Numbered from the stretch's first letter, positions 17,157-26,626 are shown. The stretch is DNA of 41,544 nt from Bacteroidales bacterium (GCA_021157415.1 JAGGWN010000051.1:1-41544), one strand, 5' to 3'. Program-made: numbers and translations. Notes: generated from the sequence alone by a model not told the origin.

Positions 17157-18632
17157 TCAATATGCTTTGGCAAAGAGCACTCTTCTTTGGGAAGGTTTCC
17201 CTGTCACGATACATTTTCCTTCTTCTCGGGGGATATCTACCGGAATGATACGCAGGGTGGCTTTGGTTTCTTCTTTGATCTTCAGTTCTGTTTCCGTAGT
17301 ACCGTCCCAGTGTGCCAGTACAAAACCTCCTTCTTTCTCAAGAACTTCCCGGAACTCTTCGTAAGTATCTACCGTATGAATATGACTGTTTCTGTATTTC
17401 AGGGCTTTATCATAGATGTGCTGTTGTATATCGTTCAGCAGGGTTGGGATTTTTGATGCCAATCCCTCCATTGAATACGTGTTTTTTTCCAGTGTGTCCC
17501 GGCGGGCCACTTCAACAGTGCCGTTGGCCAGGTCTCTGGGTCCTATGGCGATGCGTACGGGAACTCCTTTTACTTCATACTCAGCAAATTTCCAGCCTGG
17601 TTTGTGGGTATCCCGGTCATCGTATTTGGCAGATAGACCAAGATTTTTCAGCTCTTCGAGCAATTTTTCAGCTACCACGGTAATTTGATCCAGCTCTTCT
17701 TTCTTTTTATAAATAGGGACGATGATAACCTGTAAAGGAGCCAGTCTGGGGGGCAATACCAGTCCGTTGTCATCCGAATGGGCCATGATCAGGGCTCCTA
17801 TAAGGCGAGTGGATACGCCCCAGGAAGTGGCCCAGACATATTCAAGTTTTCCGGATTTATCCAGAAATTTCACATCGAACGCTTTGGCAAAATTTTGTCC
17901 CAGAAAATGGGACGTTCCTGCCTGCAGGGCTTTGCCGTCCTGCATCAAGGCTTCAATGGTATAGGTCTCCAGGGCACCGGCAAAGCGTTCATTTTCCGAC
18001 TTCACACCTTTCAGTACCGGTATGGCCATGTATTTCTCAGCGAACTCTGCATAAAGGTTGATGATCTTCAGCGTTTCCTCAACCGCTTCTTCCCTGGTAG
18101 CATGAGCGGTATGCCCTTCCTGCCAGAGGAATTCGGCCGTGCGGAGGAACAAACGGGTACGCATCTCCCATCTCACTACATTGGCCCATTGATTGATCAG
18201 CAGGGGCAGATCACGGTATGACTGGATCCATCCTTTGTATGTGTTCCAGATGATCGTCTCGGAAGTGGGACGTACGATCAGCTCTTCTTCCAGTTTGGCA
18301 TCTTCATCTACGACCACACCCTTGCCATTCGGGTCGTTTTTTAACCGGTAGTGGGTGACTACAGCACATTCTTTGGCGAAACCTTCCACATGGGAAGCTT
18401 CTTTGCTAAAAAAAGATTTGGGAATAAACAAGGGGAAATATGCATTTTCGTGCCCCGTTTCCTTGAACATCTTATCCAGTTGGGCCTGGATTTTTTCCCA
18501 GATTGCATACCCATGCGGTTTTATAACCATACAACCCCTGACGACAGAATTTTCTGCCAGATCAGCCTTGGTTACCAGGTTATTATACCATTGTGAGTAG
18601 TCTTCCGAACGGGGGGTGATTTCCTTTGCCAT
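17157..18632 (-). CDS. proS: Prolyl-tRNA synthetase (archaeal/eukaryotic-like type)
   Basis: 491 residues from the ATG at 18632 ([16 protein letters not shown]). An in-frame upstream ATG would add a hydrophobic stretch absent from the family, so I rejected it. Class II synthetase landmarks are visible: [20 protein letters not shown], motif 2 [20 protein letters not shown] with HTAHA, and motif 3 in [20 protein letters not shown]. The anticodon-binding domain follows ([12 protein letters not shown]...). The protein ends in a Tyr (LFAKAY), as short ProRS of this type usually do. It charges tRNA-Pro in the cytoplasm. The short length and lack of the bacterial editing insertion place it in the ProS type 3 group common in Bacteroidota. 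It diverges from the Tyr-rich gene across 88 nt. Confidence 0.96.
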   Translation of the reverse strand: MAKEITPRSEDYSQWYNNLVTKADLAENSVVRGCMVIKPHGYAIWEKIQAQLDKMFKETGHENAYFPLFIPKSFFSKEASHVEGFAKECAVVTHYRLKNDPNGKGVVVDEDAKLEEELIVRPTSETIIWNTYKGWIQSYRDLPLLINQWANVVRWEMRTRLFLRTAEFLWQEGHTAHATREEAVEETLKIINLYAEFAEKYMAIPVLKGVKSENERFAGALETYTIEALMQDGKALQAGTSHFLGQNFAKAFDVKFLDKSGKLEYVWATSWGVSTRLIGALIMAHSDDNGLVLPPRLAPLQVIIVPIYKKKEELDQITVVAEKLLEELKNLGLSAKYDDRDTHKPGWKFAEYEVKGVPVRIAIGPRDLANGTVEVARRDTLEKNTYSMEGLASKIPTLLNDIQQHIYDKALKYRNSHIHTVDTYEEFREVLEKEGGFVLAHWDGTTETELKIKEETKATLRIIPVDIPREEGKCIVTGKPSQRRVLFAKAY

Positions 18633-18709
18633 AATTTTTGGTATGGTATTTGATTTATTTTGGTTGAGAACTGCAAAGAAAAAAATTATCAACGACAAAT
18701 AAAAACAAT

Positions 18710-18716
18710 AGGAGGT
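18710..18716 (+). promoter_or_regulatory. Strong Shine-Dalgarno sequence before the first Tyr-rich gene
   Basis: AGGAGGT ends 4 nt before the ATG at 18721. Most starts in this window have A-rich leaders without an SD, as expected for Bacteroidota, so this site stands out. Confidence 0.7.
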
Positions 18717-18720
18717 AGTT

Positions 18721-19884
18721 ATGAAAACAAATCTTACATATAAAACACTGATGATTCTGATATCATTACTTTTGTTACCCTCCGCTTACTCATCTGCTGC
18801 CGGATATGAAGATGGTTATGTTCATGTTGGGGCCACGGTTACCTTTCATGTTCCGGTTGTATCCTATGCATACAGGATCCGACACTTTTATCATCCTACG
18901 ACCGTCATAAATTATTTTTATGATCCGGTGTTTACCGATTCATACTGGTATCCTTACGATGCTTACTACTGGGATGATCCTTTTTATATGGGAAGCAGTT
19001 TTTATGTTGGATATACGGGATATGTCGGTTTTTCCTTTGGCATTTCCTGGAATTATCCGATGTATTTCAGGAGCAGGTATGCGTGGAGACCTCCTGTTTA
19101 CCATTCCTGGCGTTACAGGCCGATGGTCTATAATTACAGAGTTCCTTACTACTATTCTTCCTCCCATTTTTCAAACCGATACTATTATGGGAACTATTAC
19201 ACCCGCAATACCTATTACAACAATTATTACTACCAGAATGGTTACCGTTCCAACACACACATCAACAATCATGTGAATAACCATGTAACCAACCACATCA
19301 ACAATCACATGAATCCTCGTACCAACCATTCCCGGGGCAATACTCACACCCGGGTGGAAGTCAGGGGACATTCGCAGGTACAGGGACAGGCATCCCGGAG
19401 GAGCTACGGAGTTCGCAACAGCGGAAACAGTAGAAGAGTGGCGAGCGGTAATGCCCTCCAAGGAACTGTTCCCAGGCATTCTTCCTCTGCAGTCGTGCGT
19501 ACCGGGAGTGCCCGTCAGGGCAGAACCGTCCAGACCAATACGAGAAGTTACGGCAGAACAGTTACTGTGGATGCACACAGGAGAAATACGGGACAACGTT
19601 CCTCCGGTATCGCAAACAGGACCACAACAAGAAGTAATTACCATGCAACCGGTCGTAGCAGAACCCAGGCTGTGCATGCCCCTGCCGTGAGATCAAGGGC
19701 TAACAAAGGTTCACATTCTACGGGATACAGGAGTTCCCGGACCACTGTCAAACGGGTGAATGTTACCAAACCGGCCGTCAGACGGTCCTCGGGCCATGCT
19801 GTAACAAAAGCTCATGCACCCCGTTCTGCAGGAAACACCAGCCGGTCTGCTAAAAAAAACACTTCCCGGGGACATCGCAGATAA
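18721..19884 (+). CDS. Secreted Tyr-rich, low-complexity protein with basic tail
   Basis: 387 residues with a signal peptide (hydrophobic [19 protein letters not shown]). Residues about 28-180 are extremely aromatic: one stretch of about 36 residues (starting near VPYYYSSS) holds 14 tyrosines. Then comes a His/Asn repeat ([18 protein letters not shown]) and a long Arg/Ser/Thr/Gly tail of about 190 residues with almost no acidic residues, ending [11 protein letters not shown] do not recognise a named family. It shares the segment R-I-x-H-F-Y-x-P followed by INYFYDP with the lipoprotein at 20108-21400, so the two are probably paralogues. A surface or matrix role is plausible from the signal peptide and composition, but is inference. 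A perfect hairpin at 19893-19930 follows the stop. Confidence 0.75.
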   Translation: MKTNLTYKTLMILISLLLLPSAYSSAAGYEDGYVHVGATVTFHVPVVSYAYRIRHFYHPTTVINYFYDPVFTDSYWYPYDAYYWDDPFYMGSSFYVGYTGYVGFSFGISWNYPMYFRSRYAWRPPVYHSWRYRPMVYNYRVPYYYSSSHFSNRYYYGNYYTRNTYYNNYYYQNGYRSNTHINNHVNNHVTNHINNHMNPRTNHSRGNTHTRVEVRGHSQVQGQASRRSYGVRNSGNSRRVASGNALQGTVPRHSSSAVVRTGSARQGRTVQTNTRSYGRTVTVDAHRRNTGQRSSGIANRTTTRSNYHATGRSRTQAVHAPAVRSRANKGSHSTGYRSSRTTVKRVNVTKPAVRRSSGHAVTKAHAPRSAGNTSRSAKKNTSRGHRR

Positions 19885-19892
19885 GATTGATT

Positions 19893-19930
19893 GTCATAAA
19901 AAAAGAGCCATCCGGCTCTTTTTTTATGAC
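19893..19930 (+). terminator. Perfect 17-bp hairpin terminator
   Basis: GTCATAAAAAAAGAGCC (19893-19909), loop ATCC, then the exact reverse complement GGCTCTTTTTTTATGAC. The A-run/T-run pair makes it a likely bidirectional intrinsic terminator. It begins 8 nt after the stop of the first Tyr-rich gene and separates it from the second. Confidence 0.85.
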
Positions 19931-20092
19931 AATCCGTTTACATCTGTTTGTTTCTATGTTCTTTGCTGTTTTTTTGTTATTTTCAGGAAAGTTTTTATAC
20001 ATTTGTTCAGATAATGAAATAATATAGATGCTTGAAAAAAAAACAGTTTTTGGTATGATATTTGTTTCTTATTCAATGAGAAAAAATTTATG

Positions 20093-20100
20093 AAGGAGGG
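20093..20100 (+). promoter_or_regulatory. Shine-Dalgarno sequence that fixes the lipoprotein start
   Basis: AAGGAGGG lies 7 nt before the ATG at 20108. Because it sits inside the longer frame that opens at 20090, the start at 20108 is the real one. Confidence 0.75.
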
Positions 20101-20107
20101 ACCAGAA

Positions 20108-21400
20108 ATGAAAACCAGATTTTTAATAATACCAGCTTTTATAGTAGCTTTGATCCTGGGGGGATGTGCATCAAGTGGATATATCACGGATGATGTTTAT
20201 TATATCCCGCAGGGTCAATCTTCCGTTCAGGCAGGTACAACTGTGCAAACAAATACAGAAACGACCGCCCAACAGCCGGCAGAAGCTTCGGGAGATGAGG
20301 TTTTTTCTGCTATTGATGATTATTACAGGGATAAAACTTATAATGAGGATACTTTGCAACTGACCCAGCAGGAAGCTGCTGCCAACCAGGGAGGAAACGT
20401 TATAATCAATAATTATGATGGTTCCTATGCTGCACGGATCAATCATTTCTTTTATCCCTCTCTCGGATTAAATTATTATGATCCTTTTTATTACGGTGCA
20501 GACCTTTATGATCCGTTTTATAGCCCCGGCCTGAGTTTTTCCATGGGATACGGTTTCGGTTATGGTTACGGCCTTGGCCTGGGATATGGTTATCCTTTTT
20601 ACAATTCATGGTATAATCCCTTTTACCGATATTCTCCTTATTCTTACTATCCTTATTATGGAGGATACTATGGAGGATACTATGGAGGATACTACGGATA
20701 TACGGGCGTCTATCCTATGCCGTATAAGGATTACGAAAATTACAACCCGAAATACGGACACCGGAATACGGTTGCCTCCAATCGTCTTTACAGCCCGAGG
20801 AGCAGTTCATCTGTATCACCGGCCAAAAGCAGTTTTATTCCTACCGATTCTAGAAGGGTGAGCGGAACCCGGAGGGCTGCAGGCACCTCTGCTACGGCCA
20901 CACAGTCCAGGAATGCATCAGGGTTGACTACTACGAGAACGAAAGGTACCGGTACAACCGTCACTACGGAAAAAAAGACTACGACCCGCACCACATATCA
21001 GCCCAGACGCACCTCTCAGGGGACGACTCATGTAAGGACTACCCGGCTGCCGCAGAGTGCAACATCCCGGACCACCACGACGACCAGAAGTACGGGAAGA
21101 ACATACGTGCCGAGATATACCAATACCAGAGCTGCCAGAACCACTGCCCGTCCCTCCTATAACCCTTCGCATAGCATTGGCACATCACGGTCGAGATCGG
21201 TTACCTCTTCTCCCGTGAGAAAGAATTACTCTCCGCCCGTAAAACGAAGCAGTTCAACCTATACACCGCGACGTAGCTATACCCCTACTCACTCGTCCTT
21301 TAACCGTTCATCGTCTTCCTCATCTACTATTTCCGCACCGCGGCGCAGCTCTTCCAGCAGTTCGCGTTCCTCGGGAAGCGGCGGTGGAAGAAGACGCTGA
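20108..21400 (+). CDS. Tyr/Gly-rich lipoprotein with Arg/Ser/Thr-rich tail
   Basis: 430 residues. Lipobox LGGC puts the lipidated Cys at 20. The next ~90 residues are polar and Gln/Thr-rich. RINHFFYPSLGLNYYDPFYY opens a Tyr/Gly-rich block (about 115-215) with FGYGYGLGLGYGYPF and three YYGG units. The second half is a Ser/Thr/Arg tail ending in SSSSSSRSSGSGGGRRR. The aromatic block aligns by eye with that of the neighbour at 18721-19884, so they look like diverged paralogues, one soluble or released and one lipid-anchored. No enzymatic motif is visible. The composition (Y/G/S then R/S/T) is the kind that forms condensates, fibres or cross-linked coats. That is inference only. Confidence 0.8.
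   Translation: MKTRFLIIPAFIVALILGGCASSGYITDDVYYIPQGQSSVQAGTTVQTNTETTAQQPAEASGDEVFSAIDDYYRDKTYNEDTLQLTQQEAAANQGGNVIINNYDGSYAARINHFFYPSLGLNYYDPFYYGADLYDPFYSPGLSFSMGYGFGYGYGLGLGYGYPFYNSWYNPFYRYSPYSYYPYYGGYYGGYYGGYYGYTGVYPMPYKDYENYNPKYGHRNTVASNRLYSPRSSSSVSPAKSSFIPTDSRRVSGTRRAAGTSATATQSRNASGLTTTRTKGTGTTVTTEKKTTTRTTYQPRRTSQGTTHVRTTRLPQSATSRTTTTTRSTGRTYVPRYTNTRAARTTARPSYNPSHSIGTSRSRSVTSSPVRKNYSPPVKRSSSTYTPRRSYTPTHSSFNRSSSSSSTISAPRRSSSSSSRSSGSGGGRRR
20657..20692 (+). repeat. Three exact tandem 12-bp repeats (TATGGAGGATAC)
   Basis: Three identical 12-bp copies encode Tyr-Gly-Gly-Tyr units; a fourth, degenerate copy follows. The repeat keeps frame, so copy-number change would lengthen or shorten the Tyr/Gly block of the lipoprotein without breaking it. 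Confidence 0.9.
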
Positions 21401-21513
21401 TGACCAGTGCCCTGTTTTGATTCTTTGTTATATGTGTATTCCCTGTTAAAATAACCGGAAGTTTTCCTATTGCCTGTTGCTGAAATTTGTTAACCGGATA
21501 AAATAAAACAATT

Positions 21514-23031
21514 ATGATTCTGAAGGACATGCATAAAAAAAATATAATCCTGCTCCTCACCCTTGTATTTGCTATTTTCTTTGCTGCCGGCACACAGGCA
21601 CAAAATGAGGAAGATGCACTTCGTTATTCACAACTTTTCGATGCCGGACTCACTGCCAGATCTTTAAGTATGGGAGGAGCCTTTGGCGCTCTCGGAGCCG
21701 ATATGTCGGAGATGTCTATCAACCCTGCGGGGATTGCTGTGTATCGGAGAAGCGTTTTTTCCATTACCCCGACATATATGTATGACAATACCCATGCTAC
21801 TTATCTTGGGAAAAGAATGTATGATTCGGATTCTCATTTTTCATTGGGAAACATTGGAATGGTTTATACTTATAATACCGGTCAGGACAACGGATGGGTG
21901 AACTTTAATTTCGGATTCTCCTCCCAGAAACGCACCGATTTCTTTAAAAATATGACTGTTTCAGCGGTCAATGATCATAGTTCTATGCTGGATTATTTTG
22001 CTGATAATGCAGATGGGAAAACCCTCGATATGCTGGACGACTATGAAGAAGGTCTTGCTTTTGATACCTGGCTGATCGATACGGTGGCGGGGAATCCTAC
22101 CCAATATGAAACCGTATTATCCCAATATGGTGATTTTGCAAATTCCACGTATGGCGAAGTACAACGAAGACAGGTTGCTGAATATGGGAATAATGCTGAA
22201 ACAAACTTTAACTTTTCTGCCAATTACGGATACAAATTATATGTGGGGGGAACCTTTACCATTCGTTCACTCAGCTATCATCGCACCATGAAGCATTCTG
22301 AGGATGATGTAAATGATGAGATATTCGATTTTAATTATTTTGATTATATTTATTATCTGAACACCCAGGGTACGGCCTATGCTTTCAGTATGGGCGCCAT
22401 TTTCAGGCCTGTTCCAATGCTCAGACTGGGGACTGCCTTTCATTTTCCTACCGTTTATAAATTACATGACAGCTACTCTTCCACTGTAGAATCGGGTTTT
22501 GATACGCCGGATGATCAAGGTTATACCACTTATTCCTCAGACTCTCCTGACGGATATTATGATTATAAATTAAACACTCCTTTCCGGTTTATCGGAAGCG
22601 TGGGCCTTCAGATCAAAAAGTTGGGTGTTATCAGTCTGGATTATGAGTATATCGATTATCCCGGAATGAAATTCAAAAACTGGGGAGATACCTATGATTT
22701 TTCCCCTACGAATGAAATGATCCGCAATGCTTATAAAGGAACCAGCAATATCAAAGGAGGGGCTGAAGTGCATTTCGGTTCTGTTTTCCTGCGTGGTGGG
22801 GTTGCTTATTACGGGAGCCCTTACAGAACTACCGAACTGAATAAAAATGCTTCTTCCGTATCCTATAGTACCGGGATTGGTTTTAAAACCAGAATGTTTT
22901 CTGTTGATTTTGGCTATGCTTATCTTACCCACACGGAGAATTATGTATTGTATCCCAATAATGAGGGGGATTATGCCTCTACATGGTCAGGAAGACACCG
23001 GGTATCTGGTACGATAAGTTTCACCTTTTAA
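21514..23031 (+). CDS. OmpP1/FadL-like outer membrane transport protein
   Basis: 505 residues from 21514, or 500 from the in-frame ATG at 21529, which gives a cleaner signal peptide (MHKKNIILLLTLVFAIFFAA then GTQAQ). The mature N-terminus has ARSLSMGGAFGALGADMSEM and INPAGIAVYRRS, the conserved 'NPAG' plug region of the OmpP1/FadL family. Beta strands with many aromatic residues continue to the end, where VSGTISFTF is a typical barrel C-terminus ending in Phe. FadL-type proteins pass hydrophobic molecules across the outer membrane. It follows the Tyr-rich lipoprotein on the same strand after 113 nt. A hairpin at 23032-23047 abuts its stop. Confidence 0.85.
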   Translation: MILKDMHKKNIILLLTLVFAIFFAAGTQAQNEEDALRYSQLFDAGLTARSLSMGGAFGALGADMSEMSINPAGIAVYRRSVFSITPTYMYDNTHATYLGKRMYDSDSHFSLGNIGMVYTYNTGQDNGWVNFNFGFSSQKRTDFFKNMTVSAVNDHSSMLDYFADNADGKTLDMLDDYEEGLAFDTWLIDTVAGNPTQYETVLSQYGDFANSTYGEVQRRQVAEYGNNAETNFNFSANYGYKLYVGGTFTIRSLSYHRTMKHSEDDVNDEIFDFNYFDYIYYLNTQGTAYAFSMGAIFRPVPMLRLGTAFHFPTVYKLHDSYSSTVESGFDTPDDQGYTTYSSDSPDGYYDYKLNTPFRFIGSVGLQIKKLGVISLDYEYIDYPGMKFKNWGDTYDFSPTNEMIRNAYKGTSNIKGGAEVHFGSVFLRGGVAYYGSPYRTTELNKNASSVSYSTGIGFKTRMFSVDFGYAYLTHTENYVLYPNNEGDYASTWSGRHRVSGTISFTF

Positions 23032-23047
23032 TCCGCCAAAAGGCGGA
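23032..23047. repeat. Short hairpin TCCGCC-AAAA-GGCGGA next to a stop codon
   Basis: A perfect 6-bp stem with a 4-nt A loop starting right after the OmpP1-like stop (TAATCCGCC...). It lies between two convergent genes and could end transcription from one or both sides. The same kind of element, TCCGTC...GACGGA, occurs after the stop at 35243. Confidence 0.6.
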
Positions 23048-23073
23048 CAAGATTTTAATCCTGCAGGATAATC

Positions 23074-23751
23074 TCATGCAGGGGGAAGAAGTGTGCGGCG
23101 TAAGACAGCAAGACTGTCGGGCCCCTCGTTGAATAACAGATCAACCATACTCAGGTTAGGCTGAAAAGCATAACGGTCGTCAAATACCTGGTGATAAGGC
23201 ACCGGTTGAAAGAACGGATCAACAATCTGTTTTTTAGGATGTATGCTTTCCCTGTAATCCAGCATGTTTTCTTCAGTCCCCGGTCTGTAGTATTTGCCGG
23301 TATAGGAAGCGGATGCCGGCAAGTCCGGTAATTTCAGCAATATATCCAGCAACGTGCTGTTCAGGTCCAGCAGAAAACGGATCTTTTTTCTGTAAACCTG
23401 TTCCAGATCCTCAATATAATATTCGTAGTAAGGAGAGTGTTTATAAGCGGTATTGAATGTTCTGAGGTGGTTCCTGACCCAGGGCAGATCATAATCCACT
23501 TCGACATCCTTTATGTGGATTTTGTGAAAACTGCCTCTTTTAACAGGGACTACAAGAGTCTGTAATCCATTGGGCCCCGTGATAACACAACGGTTGCGCC
23601 AGGTTTGCTTCATATAGTTTTCGTCCTTTTCAATAAGGACTTTCCCCAACAAAAATTTTGACACGTACTGGATAGGAGGCAGGTAGGCTGTTGACAAAAG
23701 AATAATCGGTTCTTTTTCACCGGATGCTGAAAGGACGTTTTTTCGATTCAT
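23074..23751 (-). CDS. WbqC family protein
   Basis: 225 residues. The beginning ILLSTAYLPPIQYVSKFLLG and the segments KQTWRNRCVITGPNGLQTLV, FHKIHIKDVEVDYDLPWVRN and HLRTFNTAYKHSPYYEYY mark the WbqC family. Members are found near O-antigen and glycan genes, and the reaction is not firmly assigned. In Bacteroidota it is widespread outside O-antigen loci. No signal peptide, so cytoplasmic. It starts 23 nt after the larB stop and is probably the last gene of the larC-larE-larB transcript, though it has no known role in nickel-pincer synthesis. Confidence 0.88.
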   Translation of the reverse strand: MNRKNVLSASGEKEPIILLSTAYLPPIQYVSKFLLGKVLIEKDENYMKQTWRNRCVITGPNGLQTLVVPVKRGSFHKIHIKDVEVDYDLPWVRNHLRTFNTAYKHSPYYEYYIEDLEQVYRKKIRFLLDLNSTLLDILLKLPDLPASASYTGKYYRPGTEENMLDYRESIHPKKQIVDPFFQPVPYHQVFDDRYAFQPNLSMVDLLFNEGPDSLAVLRRTLLPPA

Positions 23752-23774
23752 AGAGGGGGGTTACAGGGAAAAGG

Positions 23775-24521
23775 TCATAACCGGTTGATCATACTGGCAT
23801 AGTATCCTGCACCAAATCCGTTGTCAATATTTACCACAGCCACCCCGCCGCTACAACTGGTGAGCATGGCCAGCAGGGCTGATATGCCCTGCAGGTTAGC
23901 ACCATAGCCTACGCTGGTAGGTACAGCTATCACCGGGATGTTTACCAGGCCTGCCACAATACTGGCCAGGGCCCCTTCCATTCCGGCAATGACAATGACA
24001 ATCCGGGATTTACGGATCTCGTCAAGATGGGCGGTGAGCCGGTGAATGCCTGCCACACCGACATCAAAGATGCGACGGACGGTATTCCCCAGTAATTCTG
24101 CCGTGACTGCTGCTTCTTCTGCCACAGGTATGTCGGAAGTCCCGGCGGTGATGACGGAAATATAAGTTTCAGGTAACACCGGTTCTTTTTTCCTGATGCT
24201 TATGATCCTGGCTTCTTTGTAATACGCTGCTTCCTGTGCCAGCTTTTTCACCGCATCGTATTTTTTCTTGGAAGCTTTCGTGATAATGATATTACTGTCA
24301 TGTTCAAGCATGGCTCTTACGATGCCTTCAAGCTGCACAACGGATTTCCCTGCGGCATAAATGATTTCAGGATATCCGCGTCTTAACTCCCGGTGATAAT
24401 CCAGTTTGGCAAACCCCAGGTCTTTTATGGAAAAAGACTGTAGTTCATGCAAGACCTCTTCTACACTACGGGTCCCGTTTTTTACGTCTTTCAGTAATTT
24501 TTCAAGATATTCTTTGTCCAT
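23775..24521 (-). CDS. larB: Nickel-pincer cofactor biosynthesis protein LarB
   Basis: 248 residues from the ATG at 24521 (MDKEYLEKLLKDVKNG); an upstream in-frame TTG at 24536 is less likely. LarB carboxylates and hydrolyses nicotinic acid adenine dinucleotide to pyridinium-3,5-biscarboxylic acid mononucleotide. The C-terminal half is the AIR-carboxylase (PurE-like) domain: ITAGTSDIPVAEEAAVTAEL, DVGVAGIHRL, VIAGMEGALASIVAGLV, VPTSVGYG and a C-terminal NIDNGFGAGYYASMI. The length is normal. It follows larE after 11 nt and precedes wbqC. Cytoplasmic. Confidence 0.95.
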   Translation of the reverse strand: MDKEYLEKLLKDVKNGTRSVEEVLHELQSFSIKDLGFAKLDYHRELRRGYPEIIYAAGKSVVQLEGIVRAMLEHDSNIIITKASKKKYDAVKKLAQEAAYYKEARIISIRKKEPVLPETYISVITAGTSDIPVAEEAAVTAELLGNTVRRIFDVGVAGIHRLTAHLDEIRKSRIVIVIAGMEGALASIVAGLVNIPVIAVPTSVGYGANLQGISALLAMLTSCSGGVAVVNIDNGFGAGYYASMINRL

Positions 24522-24532
24522 AGATAATTTTA

Positions 24533-25339
24533 TCAAAGGTTATCATAACTACCGCTCCTGAATCCCTGAAGATCGAACGTGATAAAATCATAACCAAGCT
24601 TTCTGAATTCCTGAAGGATCTTGTCTTTTATCTCCTTCCTGATAATTACCGGGAAATCTTTTTCAGGAATTTCAATGCGTGCCAGATTATGGTGAGTCCT
24701 GACCCGCAGGTTTCCGAACCCCAGCTTGTGAAGATAAGATTCGGCCTTTTCAATACGCTCCAGTATCTCTTTGGTGATGGTGTGACGGTATGGCAAACGG
24801 GTCAGCAGGCAGGCATTGGAAGGTTTATTCCAGGTCGGAAGGCCAAGCTCTTTTGAAAGGTTGCGGATATCTTCCTTTGTCAGTCCGCTCTCCAACAAAG
24901 GGCTGATAATCCCGAGTTCTTTCAAAGCCTTTCTTCCCGGGCGGTATCCCTGTGTATCATCCGTGTTGGTACCGTCAAAGAAATATTGCTTCCTGTCATG
25001 TGTTGCGGTTTTTTTAAAAGTTGTGAAAAGTGTAAGTTTGCAGAGATAACAACGGTTCCGGGGATTGTTCAGGATCCCTGCCGGTATAGGCAGAGGAATC
25101 ACAGTGTGGGGGATTTTATATTTTTTACAGAATTCCCTGGCCTCCCTGATTTCTGTCCGGTTCATATAAGGCGTGTCAAAGGTATAGGCTGAAAAATGCG
25201 GGGTCACCCTGGATGCTACAAAAGCCAGAAAAGCACTGTCTGTACCTCCTGAAAAGGCCAGTGCGGCAGGTGCATGATCCGGCAAAAATGCTACCAGCTT
25301 TTGAAAACCTTTATGTTTTATTTTTTCTATCTGCGTCAT
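24533..25339 (-). CDS. larE: Pyridinium-3,5-biscarboxylic acid mononucleotide sulfurtransferase LarE
   Basis: 268 residues. PP-loop motif SGGTDS at 30-35. LarE adenylates the LarB product and inserts sulfur, in the classical enzyme by sacrificing its own cysteine. Here Cys177 in WNKPSNACLLTRLPY sits at about the position of the sacrificial Cys176 of the Lactiplantibacillus plantarum enzyme. A CYLC pair (Cys97, Cys100) lies in the conserved NRCYLCK segment. No extra C-terminal cysteines are visible, so the iron-sulfur-dependent variant seems less likely, though this cannot be settled by eye. The start overlaps the end of larC by 29 nt, which suggests translational coupling. Confidence 0.95.
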   Translation of the reverse strand: MTQIEKIKHKGFQKLVAFLPDHAPAALAFSGGTDSAFLAFVASRVTPHFSAYTFDTPYMNRTEIREAREFCKKYKIPHTVIPLPIPAGILNNPRNRCYLCKLTLFTTFKKTATHDRKQYFFDGTNTDDTQGYRPGRKALKELGIISPLLESGLTKEDIRNLSKELGLPTWNKPSNACLLTRLPYRHTITKEILERIEKAESYLHKLGFGNLRVRTHHNLARIEIPEKDFPVIIRKEIKDKILQEFRKLGYDFITFDLQGFRSGSYDNL

Positions 25340-26531
25340 TCAATAAGATATTGATTTCCTCGTAGAGTTGTTTTAGCGGAATGTTCTGATCCATGGCGAT
25401 TTTTCTGCAGTCGTCATATTCGGGTTTCCGGTTGATCAGGGCGTTTCCCAGGTAAGCTTCCTTAATTCTGACCTTTCCATACCGGGTATCCAGGTAGGAA
25501 ATCTTCCTGACCAGGAAATTTTTCCGGACCCGGCGACGCCGAAAACCTATGGTCGTTGTTTCTTTCAGCAGGATCAGGCCGATTCCGTTACTTTTTTCAA
25601 CAGGAGCAAGCACGCATATTTTCATTCCGGGCCGGTTTTTTTTCATAAATACCGGAGTCAACGTAACATCCAAGGCCCCGGCTTCGAAAAGCCTGGTTAT
25701 GATCCAGTCGTACCATTCCGGGTTCATATCGTCTATCGTACATTCGATTTCTTCGGCCACATCTTCACTCAGATCGGTATTTTCTATGCTTTCAGCCAGA
25801 AAAGTACGCAGGAGGTTGGGACGTGAGGTTCCCTTGTGATTTCCAATGCCATATCCCGTCTGCAGGATAGCCAGCCCGGGGTCATCGGTAAACCGCGTCA
25901 CCAGGGTTGACAGGATGGCTGCCCCCGTCGGGGTGGTGGTCTCAAAATCAGTGCCCCCGAAATGTAAAGGTTTGTTTTTCAGGATCTCAACGGTTGCCGG
26001 GGCGGGCACAGGAATGATGCCATGGGCGCTTTTGACAAATCCCTGTCCCATCTCTATGGTAGAGGCCCAGACTTCATCCACCTGAAGATAATGAAAAGCA
26101 ATGGCAGCACCGACAATATCAATGATCGCGTCTTCACCTCCCACTTCGTGAAAATGGATCTTCTCAGGGGAAGAACGGTGTACTTTTGCCTCTGCTTCGG
26201 CAAGCACCTGAAAAATAGCTTTGGCCGTTTCCTTGACAGCCTGATCCAGGGGAGTGTCATCGATGATCTCCCGGATATCTCTCAGATTCCGGGATACCAG
26301 CGTGGGGTGCATTACGGAAACCGTGGCATGGGTGCCGTAAATGGCATTGCGGGAATCTTTTTTGAAAGATACCTTAACGTTGGATAGTTCGATTTTTTCC
26401 AGTTCCCCGACAAGATAATCTTCCGGAACCCCCAGATCTACCATGGCTCCCATATTCATATCCCCGCTGATCCCGGAAAAGCATTGATAGTATAATATTT
26501 TTTTTTTGTGCGCTCGCATGGTTGTATCCAT
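25311..26531 (-). CDS. larC: Nickel insertion protein LarC (single uninterrupted frame)
   Basis: 406 residues; a second in-frame ATG four codons in (MRAHKKKILYYQ) is an alternative start. Motifs are YYQCFSGISGDMNMGAMVDL near the start, IHFHEVGGEDAIIDIVGAAI, GIIPVPAPATVEIL and TTTPTGAAILSTLV. LarC uses CTP to insert nickel into the pincer nucleotide. In L. plantarum larC is made by a programmed frameshift of two frames. Here both halves are one continuous frame, as in many other species. It heads the larC-larE-larB operon and diverges from the DUF362 gene across 95 nt. The client enzyme LarA is not in the window. Confidence 0.96.
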   Translation of the reverse strand: MDTTMRAHKKKILYYQCFSGISGDMNMGAMVDLGVPEDYLVGELEKIELSNVKVSFKKDSRNAIYGTHATVSVMHPTLVSRNLRDIREIIDDTPLDQAVKETAKAIFQVLAEAEAKVHRSSPEKIHFHEVGGEDAIIDIVGAAIAFHYLQVDEVWASTIEMGQGFVKSAHGIIPVPAPATVEILKNKPLHFGGTDFETTTPTGAAILSTLVTRFTDDPGLAILQTGYGIGNHKGTSRPNLLRTFLAESIENTDLSEDVAEEIECTIDDMNPEWYDWIITRLFEAGALDVTLTPVFMKKNRPGMKICVLAPVEKSNGIGLILLKETTTIGFRRRRVRKNFLVRKISYLDTRYGKVRIKEAYLGNALINRKPEYDDCRKIAMDQNIPLKQLYEEINILLNDADRKNKT

Positions 26532-26626
26532 ATAAATAAGGTCATAAAAATAATGTAAATATTCGAACGGATAAATAATTTACTTATCTTTATATGTTGA
26601 AATTTAATGAATAAAAAGAAGCTGCG

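Noticed and set aside
20657-20692. Tandem 12-bp repeats considered as CRISPR
   Set aside because: Units are contiguous without spacers and encode Tyr/Gly repeats in frame.
25311-26531. Programmed frameshift in larC, as in Lactiplantibacillus
   Set aside because: Both halves are in a single uninterrupted frame.
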